DNA from: JBAXTE01 sp038240835
GTDB lineage: Bacteria; Bacteroidota; Bacteroidia; Bacteroidales; WCHB1-69
DNA length: 64,000 nucleotides
Direction of reading: 5' to 3'
NCBI GenBank assembly: GCA_038240835.1
Contig: JBBRGJ010000001.1
Span: 1 to 64,000 of the forward strand
Below are positions 25,478 to 33,395 of this stretch, one piece after another (position 1 is the first letter of the stretch; each line of letters begins with the position of its first letter). A program made the translations under genes and the position numbers. The notes beneath the pieces are model-generated. The model did no database searches. It was given only the letters and a program-made list of their open reading frames with translations, and was not told the DNA's origin.

Positions 25478-26674
25478 TTAATAAGTTAAGCCAAAAAGCC
25501 AAAGAGGTATTTTATTTCCAAATCCAATTTCAATATTGTCTAATACAAGAAATCCATTTTCTATATTTGAAATTTGTTTCTTTGTCTTGTTTTTACCGCC
25601 AATTTCAATATTGTATTTTTTTGACACCACAAAATCTGTAGTTTTGGAAAATGCAACATCATGTTTTACACGAACTTGATTCATGAAAAATGATTCTCTA
25701 ACACTGCCAATATTCGTCTGCTCTTCCCCTAAAGCAAAAGCGTAATTGGTGTTTCCTAAATAAATTTTATCCGGTTTTGTCATTTGTTTTAACCCGTTGG
25801 CATCTTTGTGCAACAACATGATTGCCTCTGCTTTGTTTAAATATTGCAGATAATTTAGAAGACTGATGCGAGTTGTTTCAATATCATGGCTTAGTTGCGA
25901 GATGTTTGGAGTAAATGGAACCAGTGATGAAAGAATTGCAAAAAGCTTTTTTATCTTTAAAACAGAATAATAGTCAATTCGTTCCATGGATGGCAAATCC
26001 ATTTCAATAATTGTATTTAATGTCGCTAATAATCGTGTGTGATAAAGCTCCTTATCCTCTTTGTAGTATGGGAAATATCCATAACGGATGTATTGATTAA
26101 AGGCAACTAATGGCTTGAAGTCTTTCCCTAAAGACATGGAAAGATTTATGTGGTTTGTAATTATTTCATCCACAGTGACAGTATTTGAAATGATACCGTA
26201 TTCATACTCAAGAAACTCACGAAAAGATAATCCATACAGATGGTATGTTATTGCTCTTCTGCTTAAATCGGCTTCTCCTTTATATACTTCGAGTATAGAG
26301 GATCCCGTAAAAACAATTTTCATTTCTGGATGACTATCATAGATGTTTTTTATCTCTCGTGACCAACCTTTATAATTATGTACTTCGTCGAGAAATAGTG
26401 CTTTTCCTCCTTGTTTGGCAAATTCGTCAGCTAAATCAACCAATGAATGAGTCGAAAACCATAGGTTGTCAAGAGATGCATATAAAGATTCATTGTAATT
26501 GTGAGCATAGTTTAGTTTGATATATTGAAGCAATAGGGTTGTCTTGCCAGCACCACGTGAACCTATAATTGCAATCAACCTGTTTTGCCAATGAATCTCA
26601 CTATATAAATATCGTTTAAAATCGATAGATACCCGATTTAATTGTTGAAAATAAGAGGAAAATAGTTGTTGCAT
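25478..26674 (-). CDS. AAA ATPase with C-terminal DUF4143-type domain
   Basis: The 398-residue cytoplasmic protein has Walker A GSRGAGKTTLLLQYI near residue 39, Walker B ALFLDEVHNYKGW near 92, and the sensor-type FTGSSILEV near 124. The later part (GNTNYAFALG, VRESFFMNQVRVKH, DFVVSKKYNIEIGGKNK) matches the DUF4143 half of the AAA_14/DUF4143 family, with a nuclease-like E-x-G-x-K pattern. These ATPases are widespread in Bacteroidota and archaea with no agreed role. Three phased palindromes in its promoter region suggest tight repression, perhaps by its own product or a linked regulator; that is inference. Confidence 0.88.
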   Translation of the reverse strand: MQQLFSSYFQQLNRVSIDFKRYLYSEIHWQNRLIAIIGSRGAGKTTLLLQYIKLNYAHNYNESLYASLDNLWFSTHSLVDLADEFAKQGGKALFLDEVHNYKGWSREIKNIYDSHPEMKIVFTGSSILEVYKGEADLSRRAITYHLYGLSFREFLEYEYGIISNTVTVDEIITNHINLSMSLGKDFKPLVAFNQYIRYGYFPYYKEDKELYHTRLLATLNTIIEMDLPSMERIDYYSVLKIKKLFAILSSLVPFTPNISQLSHDIETTRISLLNYLQYLNKAEAIMLLHKDANGLKQMTKPDKIYLGNTNYAFALGEEQTNIGSVRESFFMNQVRVKHDVAFSKTTDFVVSKKYNIEIGGKNKTKKQISNIENGFLVLDNIEIGFGNKIPLWLFGLTY

Positions 26675-26699
26675 GATCTTAAAATTAAAATTATTTCAA

Positions 26700-26732
26700 C
26701 AAAGATACTAAATTGTATGATATAAAATACAA
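26700..26732 (-). promoter_or_regulatory. Promoter of the AAA ATPase gene
   Basis: CAAAGATA at 26700-26707 reads TATCTTTG on the minus strand (TAnnTTTG). CAA at 26730-26732 gives a -33 TTG with a 22-bp spacer. The ATG is 26 bp downstream. The first operator-like palindrome fills the spacer. Confidence 0.55.
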
Positions 26733-26798
26733 ATTTAGACAAAAAATGTATTCTGTAAAATACAATTTGTTCTGTTTTTTGTATTCTGTAAAATACAA
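26713..26798. promoter_or_regulatory. Three operator-like palindromes with 33-bp phasing
   Basis: TTGTATGATATAAAATACAA (26713-26732), TGTATTCTGTAAAATACA (26747-26764) and TTGTATTCTGTAAAATACAA (26779-26798) share TGTAT...ATACA arms. Their centres are 33 bp apart in both intervals, so all three face the same side of the helix. The first overlaps the promoter spacer. Confidence 0.75.
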
Positions 26799-26885
26799 TC
26801 TGTAAATATCAATTCAATAATACTCTAAAATTGGAACCAAAACAAGCCAAAAGATGTCGGGCCCGAAGAGGGGAGGCGGGGGCGG

Positions 26886-26981
26886 AGTCTGTAAAGTCGA
26901 AAGTCTATCAAGTAAAAAGTTTGTAAAGTAAAAAGTCTATCAAGTAGAAAGTTTATAAAGTAGAAAGTCTATAAAGGAAAT
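26886..26981 (+). repeat. Six tandem copies of a 16-bp unit
   Basis: The consensus unit is AGTCTATAAAGTARAA. All six copies are exactly 16 bp with few differences. No spacer diversity is present, so it is not a CRISPR array. Confidence 0.85.
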
Positions 26982-27570
26982 AGCCATCAACAGCCATTAG
27001 AGATGGCCGATCATAAAGTTAGTAGAGATTTTTTACCAATTTAAAAAAAATACCAAATCATGAAAAGCACCCTCAGAGCCACACTCTATAGACTTTAAGG
27101 ACTTTACAGCCTTTCCACTTTAGGTTTTACTACCATTTGAGTGGAAGAGAGCACAAATATCAAAATTGTTATTTAAAAAATGTCATGCTGAGATTTCATC
27201 CAATAAAAATTTGGAAATAAAGGGTTGATGACAGTGAGAAAATTTACCGCTATTTGGGGCTTAGAATAAGCATTGTGGCTGTTTTAGCGAGCGTCATACT
27301 GTCACGATAGCTATCGTGATAGTCGAAGTATTAAAGAAAGAGGTTTATGAAAGCACTTTTTACAGTCCTTCGATTAACTCAGGAAGACCAGAAAAAGCAA
27401 CATTCCAATTCTGTCATTGGTAGTTTATCGAAGTCGACATAGTGAGAATATGAAGAAGAATAATAACCGCAGAGCTCGCTGAGAGAAGGAAAAAAGTTGA
27501 GGACGCAGAGGCGCGAAGCGTGGAAAAGAAGAAAAGGAATACAGAATTAAGAATACAGAAGTAAGAAATC

Positions 27571-27601
27571 TAAGTCTACCTAGCAAGCTGGTAGATAAAT
27601 G
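27571..27601 (-). repeat. Minus-oriented CTACCAGC hairpin repeat
   Basis: TAAGTCTACCTAGCAAGCTGGTAGATAAATG is the reverse orientation of the family; described in parts: GTCTACC, TAGCAAGC, TGGTAGATAAATG. Confidence 0.8.
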
Positions 27602-27776
27602 TCTTAGTGGTGTCTTTCCTTCTCTTCTCTTTTGTACCTTTTGCTACTTTTGTGGTTCAAAAAAAAAACAAAAAGCGCGAAGCGCCACCGGAAAACCCCA
27701 GCATCGCTTCGCGCCCTTTATAAACTTTACAGACTTTATAGACTTTAAGAACTTTCCACTTTAAGGACTTTATTCC

Positions 27777-28403
27777 CTAAAAAAGCACTCCCACACGAAC
27801 TCCAACAAATTGGTATAGAACTCTGGTTTCTTGATTTGTGGTTAATGTTTTGAATTCAAAATTAAGATCATCAGACCATTTTAGTGAGCTCTCTTGCAAT
27901 TTATATTCAAAAGAGATAACTCCAGCAGCAGATTTAGAAAACATTACTTTCAATCCCAGTCCGCCTGCAAAAAATAGTCCTTCGGTCGCACCTTCAATCA
28001 CCAAATTTTTTGGATCTGGAATTGGCGACTCGTACCATTTGCTCGAATATCCAAAATCGGCACTGATGAATGGTGAGTAACGACCATATAAGAGATTCGC
28101 TCTTAAATCAGCATATAATGGGATAAACGAAGTTCGTTTCCATTTTTCAAAACCTACGCCCATACCCAACGAAAAATAAGGATTAAATTGATATCCAACT
28201 ACTTGGTGCAACGATACGGCCGTGTTCAAATTGGTCATCGTGGTGTTTTCAGCATAACTGATCTCGTTAAATCCATTCGCAAAACTAAACGATGAAATAT
28301 AAATCACCCCACGTTCTTTAAAATCATCCATCTGCTGAGCCTGCATATTCGCAGAAAACCCCATCATAATGACAAAAACTAAAATAGTATATTTCTTTAG
28401 CAT
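27777..28403 (-). CDS. Outer-membrane beta-barrel protein
   Basis: The 208-residue protein has a signal peptide ending NMQAQQ (about residue 23). It then alternates polar and hydrophobic strands typical of an eight-stranded barrel (VVGYQFNPYFSLGMGVGFE, SAAGVISFEYKLQE, FVGVRVGVLF). It ends with Phe, as expected for a BAM substrate. It resembles generic outer membrane beta-barrel proteins of Bacteroidota, with no known ligand. It is followed on its 3' side by inverted-repeat sequence and preceded by its own -7 box. Confidence 0.8.
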   Translation of the reverse strand: MLKKYTILVFVIMMGFSANMQAQQMDDFKERGVIYISSFSFANGFNEISYAENTTMTNLNTAVSLHQVVGYQFNPYFSLGMGVGFEKWKRTSFIPLYADLRANLLYGRYSPFISADFGYSSKWYESPIPDPKNLVIEGATEGLFFAGGLGLKVMFSKSAAGVISFEYKLQESSLKWSDDLNFEFKTLTTNQETRVLYQFVGVRVGVLF

Positions 28404-28418
28404 AAGTATATTTTTTTA

Positions 28419-28426
28419 CAAAAGTA
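28419..28426 (-). promoter_or_regulatory. -7 box TACTTTTG of the barrel gene
   Basis: CAAAAGTA on the plus strand gives TACTTTTG on the minus strand, 15 bp upstream of the ATG at 28403. Confidence 0.55.
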
Positions 28427-28586
28427 CGTTATTTTTTATCAGCTTCTGAAGTGTATGTGCTTTTTTATATATCTCCAATTTAATAAAAGTTCCTAATCTT
28501 CTATGGTATTGATTAAAGATTTTTCATGATAACCTTCTTTAGAATTCCCTTTATTAGAATGTAAATACCTAATCTGTTTATTTTTT

Positions 28587-28618
28587 TTTGTTTAAAGTGT
28601 TTTATTTTTGTATCTTTG
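28587..28618 (+). promoter_or_regulatory. Promoter of the large T9SS protein gene
   Basis: TTTG at 28587-28590 and TATCTTTG at 28611-28618 are separated by 20 bp, close to the Bacteroidota consensus. The ATG at 28645 lies 26 bp further on. Confidence 0.65.
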
Positions 28619-28644
28619 TGTACTTATTTTAAAAATTTCATGTT

Positions 28645-30624
28645 ATGAAAAAAATATTACAATTATTGTCTATTTTTCCAATATTGTCTCTTTTCCTATT
28701 ATTTAACGGTTCTGATATAATTGCTCAAACTACGAAGATTCAGCCAGTTCAATGTGGCTATTTGATGCCGGAAATAAAAACCACAATTAAAGCTATTGCC
28801 GTCACAGGAGCTACTGGTTACAGATTTCGAGTGAGTGATGGAGATACATATTTAGAAATCATTGATAAAACTGTAAATAATTTTAAGTTAACACAACTGT
28901 TGACTGCGCCCAAATACAATACATCTTACATTATTGATGTGGCTGTTAAAACAACAGGAAGTTACGGCAGTTACGGAGAAGCATGTATTTTGACAACTCC
29001 TTCTGCTCCCCTTACAAAAATTCAAGAAAGTCAATGTGGAATAACTCTTTCGGATATAAATACCTTCGTTTATGCCGATGCAATGTGGTATATCGACATG
29101 TACCGATTTAAAATAGATGATGGTGTAAATCCGCCTCAAACTTATGAAACTACAGGACGGACATTTAAATTTCCATTTTTCCCCTCCTTTGAATATAACA
29201 CAACTTACAGTGTCTCAGTTGCGTTAAAAGCTGGTGGCATTTGGGGCTCTTATGGCCCAGTTTGTTCGGTGAAAACTCCTTGTCAGAATTTAAAAGTATT
29301 TGCAGATACTGATGGTGATACCTTTGGAGATCTATCTAATTTTATTATTTCTTGTAATGGTGTTCCCGAAGGTTACGTCCTCGATTCTTTAGATTGTGAT
29401 GACGCAGATATGACAATTTATCCAGGTGCTCCTGAAATTTGTGGTGATGGAAAAGACAATAATTGCAATAATCAAATTGATGAGTCAGGTTGTTCTGTTA
29501 TTACCACTTTAACTGAAGATGTTTGTGGTTCAACTTTTGAGTTTTTAAATACTACTTGGATTACAGCAAATCCGGTTGAAGGAGCTGAACAATATGAATT
29601 TAAAATAACTGCAGGGGCGTATGAAGCAACTGCCTTTGATGATTTGCAAGCGACCAAAGCTCGATTCCCTCAATTTCTCGATTATCAATATAATACAACT
29701 TATGATGTTCAGGTTCGTGTTAAATTCAATGGTGTTTGGGGCGCATATTCTGTCCCTTGCTCAATTACTACTACTGATCATCCTTATACCAACATTGAAT
29801 CACCTACCTGCAATTCTACATTGCCATTAATAACTACATACATTTATGCAAAAACGGTATCTGATGTTACGGCATATCGATTTAAAGTTAATGATGGAGT
29901 TCATTCAGAAGAGGTGTTAGAGAAAACGGTTAGAACATTTAATATTCCAATGTTAGCTAATTGGAATTATGGAGAAACTTATCAGATCTCTGTAGCCGTT
30001 AAATTTAGAGATGTTTGGTATCCATACGAAAATATTTGTCAATTATCATCTCCTACTGTTCCAACTCCAGTAGTGCAAACGAGTCAATGTAATTCTATAT
30101 TAGCAAAACCTTCTACTACTATTAAATCAACTTTAATAACTGGTGCAACGGATTATAGATTTGAAATTAGCTTTGGTGATTCTACCCAAATTGTGGATAA
30201 ATCTATTAATGAGTTCAAACTCACAGAGAAAGCAACTGCGCCCAGAAATGGTGTTGTATACACAATTAGAGTTGCCGCAAAAGTTTTCAATGTTTGGGGC
30301 GATTTTGGGAGTGCCTGTAGCGTTACTACTCCTGGCGCCAAAAACGAAGCTTTAACCGTTGTTGAAAATGAAAAACACGAACTGTCTGCTATCGTTTCAC
30401 CAAACCCTTCTAGTGATAAATTTACGATTTCGATTAATTCAGATATTTCAGGAAGTGTAGACGTATTGGTTACAAATATTCTTGGTCAGAAAATTGAAAG
30501 TTTTTATCTGACGGTTTCAGATTTGTCAAAACTAACCTTTGGTGCAAACTATGAAAAAGGAATATACTTAGTTACCATTCGCCAAGGTGCACATAGAAAA
30601 GTATATAAAATAGTCAAACAATAG
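28645..30624 (+). CDS. T9SS-secreted repeat protein with MopE-like metal-binding motif
   Basis: The 659-residue protein has a signal peptide ending DIIAQ (about residue 27). Five repeats of about 92 residues follow (starting near residues 28, 122, 285, 381 and 473). Each begins with a short strand plus one Cys (QPVQCG, QESQCG, TEDVCG, ESPTCN, QTSQCN), contains YxFxxxDG-like and YNTxYxxxVxVK patterns, and ends with a second Cys (EACILTT, PVCSVKT, PCSITT), like fibronectin-III modules with a fixed disulfide. Between repeats 2 and 3 a MopE-type motif is inserted (about 215-280: DTDGDTFGD, LDCDDADMTIYPGAPEICGD, DNNCNNQIDESGC). The last 75 residues are a T9SS sorting domain (VSPNPSSDKFTIS ... KGIYLVTI). 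It is probably a surface protein that binds Ca2+ or another metal; the role is unknown. Confidence 0.88.
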   Translation: MKKILQLLSIFPILSLFLLFNGSDIIAQTTKIQPVQCGYLMPEIKTTIKAIAVTGATGYRFRVSDGDTYLEIIDKTVNNFKLTQLLTAPKYNTSYIIDVAVKTTGSYGSYGEACILTTPSAPLTKIQESQCGITLSDINTFVYADAMWYIDMYRFKIDDGVNPPQTYETTGRTFKFPFFPSFEYNTTYSVSVALKAGGIWGSYGPVCSVKTPCQNLKVFADTDGDTFGDLSNFIISCNGVPEGYVLDSLDCDDADMTIYPGAPEICGDGKDNNCNNQIDESGCSVITTLTEDVCGSTFEFLNTTWITANPVEGAEQYEFKITAGAYEATAFDDLQATKARFPQFLDYQYNTTYDVQVRVKFNGVWGAYSVPCSITTTDHPYTNIESPTCNSTLPLITTYIYAKTVSDVTAYRFKVNDGVHSEEVLEKTVRTFNIPMLANWNYGETYQISVAVKFRDVWYPYENICQLSSPTVPTPVVQTSQCNSILAKPSTTIKSTLITGATDYRFEISFGDSTQIVDKSINEFKLTEKATAPRNGVVYTIRVAAKVFNVWGDFGSACSVTTPGAKNEALTVVENEKHELSAIVSPNPSSDKFTISINSDISGSVDVLVTNILGQKIESFYLTVSDLSKLTFGANYEKGIYLVTIRQGAHRKVYKIVKQ

Positions 30625-30675
30625 TTTAGGGCATGAAAAAGGAGGTAGATACCTCCTTTTTCATGCCCTAAACTA
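30622..30675. terminator. Perfect 26-bp inverted repeat between convergent genes
   Basis: Arms 30622-30647 and 30650-30675 are exact reverse complements with a two-base GA spacer. The left arm begins with the TAG stop of the T9SS protein gene. It lies 33 bp beyond the last capsule gene, so it probably ends transcription in both directions. Confidence 0.8.
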
Positions 30676-30707
30676 CATGGATTTCCTGAATAAAATCTCG
30701 AATTCCT

Positions 30708-31805
30708 CTATTTTTTTGAAATAATAGTATTGTAAATATTGGAGTATTCATGAGCAATTACTTTCCAATCATGATTCACCATAATTTTCTTAAATGCATT
30801 TTCGGAAAGTTGTTTTAGTTTTTCATCATCGCCTATGACTGTTTTGATTTTAGAAGCTAAATCATCCGAATTTCCACTTTCAAAATATAATACTTCTGTT
30901 TCGTCAAAAACATATACATTTTCTATGATATTACTCGCAATGATAGGGGTTTTAAGGGATGCAGTTTCAAGTAGCATATTAGACATGCCTTCGTTTAATG
31001 ATGGAAATATAAACAGTTTTGCATTGCAAATTATTTTAAACAACTCCTCTTTTTCGGTTATTAACCCTAAATAATCAAGGTTCAGTCCGATTGATTTTTT
31101 TAAAATTAACTCCTTATAGCCTGAAATATGATCTAAAGAGCCTACAATTTTAACTTTCCCTTTATATTCAATTTTATGTAAAGCATCTAACAAAAGATGA
31201 AGTCCTTTTAATCCAATAATTCTACTTGCCGAAAAACAGATGTAATCTTCTACACGTTTGTTTTTAAGAAGATCAGGATAGATATATACTCCATTCGGAA
31301 TGTAAATAATCTCTTTTTTGCAAACAGTATTCAAATATTGAATGTGTGGTTTACAGACTGATACTGTTATGTTTGAAAATTTCAAAGCAATGTATTCGAA
31401 TGCTCTAAAAAATATTTTGTCTAATTTATTCCATTTGTTGTCATTTTTCGGAATTATCCCTCTTACTGTATTAATGACTGGATATTTTATTCTTAAAAAT
31501 GGTATAATAAATCCTGCATATATATGTTGAACATGAATTACATCATAATTTGCCATAAAAAGACAATGAAACATTGATTTGATATAATACGATAGAGTGT
31601 CTAATCTTTTTATTGGAAAGGCTTTTAAGGTAATTTGATTTATTCCATGATAATTTCCACTTAGGTTTGTATGCGAAGAAACCGAATATACTGTAATGTT
31701 AAAATCGTCTTTTAATTCTAACATCATCGATTCGGTAGCTCTTGCACCTCCACCGTAACCAGGAAGACCCTTAACTCCAATTACTGCAATTTTCTTTTTA
31801 ATCAT
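30708..31805 (-). CDS. Glycosyltransferase family 4
   Basis: This 365-residue GT-B enzyme transfers a sugar from an activated donor during polysaccharide assembly at the cytoplasmic face. The N-terminal Gly-rich loop is VKGLPGYGGGARATESM. The C-terminal donor-binding region has KLFIFPSLNEGMSNMLLETASLKTPIIAS, seen here as FPSLNEGMSNMLLE and TPIIASNI, with the E-x7-E pattern of GT4. It is the last gene of the nonulosonate/capsule operon and overlaps the preceding gene by 8 bp. The acceptor and linkage are unknown. Confidence 0.88.
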   Translation of the reverse strand: MIKKKIAVIGVKGLPGYGGGARATESMMLELKDDFNITVYSVSSHTNLSGNYHGINQITLKAFPIKRLDTLSYYIKSMFHCLFMANYDVIHVQHIYAGFIIPFLRIKYPVINTVRGIIPKNDNKWNKLDKIFFRAFEYIALKFSNITVSVCKPHIQYLNTVCKKEIIYIPNGVYIYPDLLKNKRVEDYICFSASRIIGLKGLHLLLDALHKIEYKGKVKIVGSLDHISGYKELILKKSIGLNLDYLGLITEKEELFKIICNAKLFIFPSLNEGMSNMLLETASLKTPIIASNIIENVYVFDETEVLYFESGNSDDLASKIKTVIGDDEKLKQLSENAFKKIMVNHDWKVIAHEYSNIYNTIISKK

Positions 31806-32871
31806 CTATTAAAATTTCCGTGTAATTGTTTTTTAAAGCTGTTGCTGAATACTCGTTCCTTAGCAAATCTATTGAATTATTACTGAACTTTTGATACATT
31901 TCGGGATTTGAAATAACATTTAAAATTGATGTTGCAATTTGAGTTGAATCCCCAATTTTTGAAGTAAATCCATTAAAATTGTCTACCACTAACTTGCTGC
32001 TATCGCCAGCTGTTGTTGCAATGATGGGGAGCTTGAAACTCATCGCTTCCATAATGGTATTAGACATACCTTCAAAAATAGAAGTAGATATGTAAAGATC
32101 AGCTTTTATATACTCTTCATTAGTATTTGCCAACTGACCATCCACTATTTTAATATATTCAGACAATCCGAATTCAATGATTTTCTCTAAAATTGTTTTG
32201 TAAAGTGGCCCATATCCAACAATAGTTAATTCAAACTGATCAAATTTTAATCTATTTTTTAATTTATCAATGGATTCAATGAGCGTATTATATCCTTTTT
32301 CTTCTACAAATCGGCCAACAGTTAAAAACTTAAAAAATTGAGTATGTTCGATGGATCGATTGATTAAAAGATTTTTATCAGGGATCAAAATCCCATTAGG
32401 GATAACGAATATGTTTTTTTCTTTGAACCCATATCCAATATATTTTGTTTTTGCAAAATAGCTATTTGATATAAATTTTATATTTAAACAATTACAAATA
32501 CACTTCATCGCAATCATTTTATGGAATGATTTAGACTTAGGTCCTCTAATTCCACAAAGAATGTTTTTTGTGCCAACAATTTTTCCAACTACTGAACCTA
32601 ATATGTTGTTGCTTGGCAAATAGCAAATTAAATTTTTCGCTTTTGCTCTCTTCAAAATAAGGAATAATGAAATCAATTTATTGATAAAACAACCTTTTAA
32701 GAAAACGATATTGTCAATTTCTTTATACGAAATATGGTTGTTGCTTTTTGAGTTTTGATGATGAACTACAACTAATGTTTTTCGCTCTTTTTGTAACTCT
32801 TTAGCCAAAATTAATGATTGCTTTTCTGCACCACCTTTCGTCAATGATCTTATGTAGATGATTGTGTTCAT
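31798..32871 (-). CDS. Glycosyltransferase family 4
   Basis: The 357-residue GT-B glycosyltransferase has the N-terminal RSLTKGGAEKQSLILAKEL motif. Its C-terminal half has FLTVGRFVEEKGYNTLIESI and DLYISTSIFEGMSNTIMEAM, the family's donor-binding EX7E segment. It is encoded within the capsule operon and overlaps both neighbours by a few bases. It probably adds one residue of the repeat unit; donor unknown. Confidence 0.9.
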   Translation of the reverse strand: MNTIIYIRSLTKGGAEKQSLILAKELQKERKTLVVVHHQNSKSNNHISYKEIDNIVFLKGCFINKLISLFLILKRAKAKNLICYLPSNNILGSVVGKIVGTKNILCGIRGPKSKSFHKMIAMKCICNCLNIKFISNSYFAKTKYIGYGFKEKNIFVIPNGILIPDKNLLINRSIEHTQFFKFLTVGRFVEEKGYNTLIESIDKLKNRLKFDQFELTIVGYGPLYKTILEKIIEFGLSEYIKIVDGQLANTNEEYIKADLYISTSIFEGMSNTIMEAMSFKLPIIATTAGDSSKLVVDNFNGFTSKIGDSTQIATSILNVISNPEMYQKFSNNSIDLLRNEYSATALKNNYTEILIDD

Positions 32872-33395
32872 TTATCAACAAAATCTAAGATTATTTTCTT
32901 TCGGTCTTGTTTTGATGTCCCTGTTGGAATTATGACACTTTTTGACAAACAATCTTCTTTGTATTGTTCTATGTTTTTTATTGGCTTGGCTGGAATTCCA
33001 ATTGCCACTGAATTGTCGGGGATGTCCTTTGTGACAATACTCCCACTGCCTATCACAACATTGTTTCCAATATTTGTATTTGGCATTATGATTACATTAG
33101 AGCCAATAAAGACATTATTACCAATAGTTATCCTCCCAAAAATATTTAACCCAGGGAACTGATTTCTAAGAACAAAAACTCCTCCGTCGTGTGTGTGAAA
33201 AACTACATCTTGCGTAATTGTAACGTTATCACCAATAGAGATTAAATATGCTTCACTTCCCCATCTTGGAAATCCAGTGATTCGTACATTTTTGCCGAAT
33301 TTTATTTTGTGATAATAGGCGCAGACTCTATATTTTCGGGTGTTTGACGACAAGGACATCAGTAGCAAGTAAATTATTCTATTTAATTTTTTCAT
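32868..33395 (-). CDS. Left-handed beta-helix acyltransferase
   Basis: Translated from the ATG at 33395 (an upstream in-frame TTG is less likely), the 175-residue protein has hexapeptide repeats from about residue 55 on (ISIGDNVTITQDVVFH, ITIGNNVFIGSNVIIM, NTNIGNNVVIGSGSIV), folding as a left-handed beta helix of the WcaF/NodL/LacA type. The IPDNSVAIGIPAKPIK end is typical of O-acetyltransferases. It probably acetylates a sugar of the repeat unit. It overlaps the polymerase gene by 17 bp. Confidence 0.85.
   Translation of the reverse strand: MKKLNRIIYLLLMSLSSNTRKYRVCAYYHKIKFGKNVRITGFPRWGSEAYLISIGDNVTITQDVVFHTHDGGVFVLRNQFPGLNIFGRITIGNNVFIGSNVIIMPNTNIGNNVVIGSGSIVTKDIPDNSVAIGIPAKPIKNIEQYKEDCLSKSVIIPTGTSKQDRKKIILDFVDK

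Larger units (their letters stand above)
26675..27776. repeat. 1.1-kb gene-free region with tandem and inverted repeats
   Basis: No credible gene is seen. The part next to the ATPase gene holds three operator-like palindromes (26713-26798). 26886-26981 holds six 16-bp tandem copies. Sequences related to their reverse complement appear at about 27088-27125 and 27716-27775 (runs of GACTTTA). TCACGATAGCTATCGTGA (27302-27319) is a perfect 18-bp palindrome. A minus-oriented hairpin repeat lies at 27571-27601. Near 27670-27712 a GCGCGAAGCG/CGCTTCGCGC inverted pair occurs. Confidence 0.75.

Noticed and set aside
26886..26981. Possible CRISPR array
   Set aside because: The units are 16 bp and directly adjacent with no unique spacers, and no cas genes are present.
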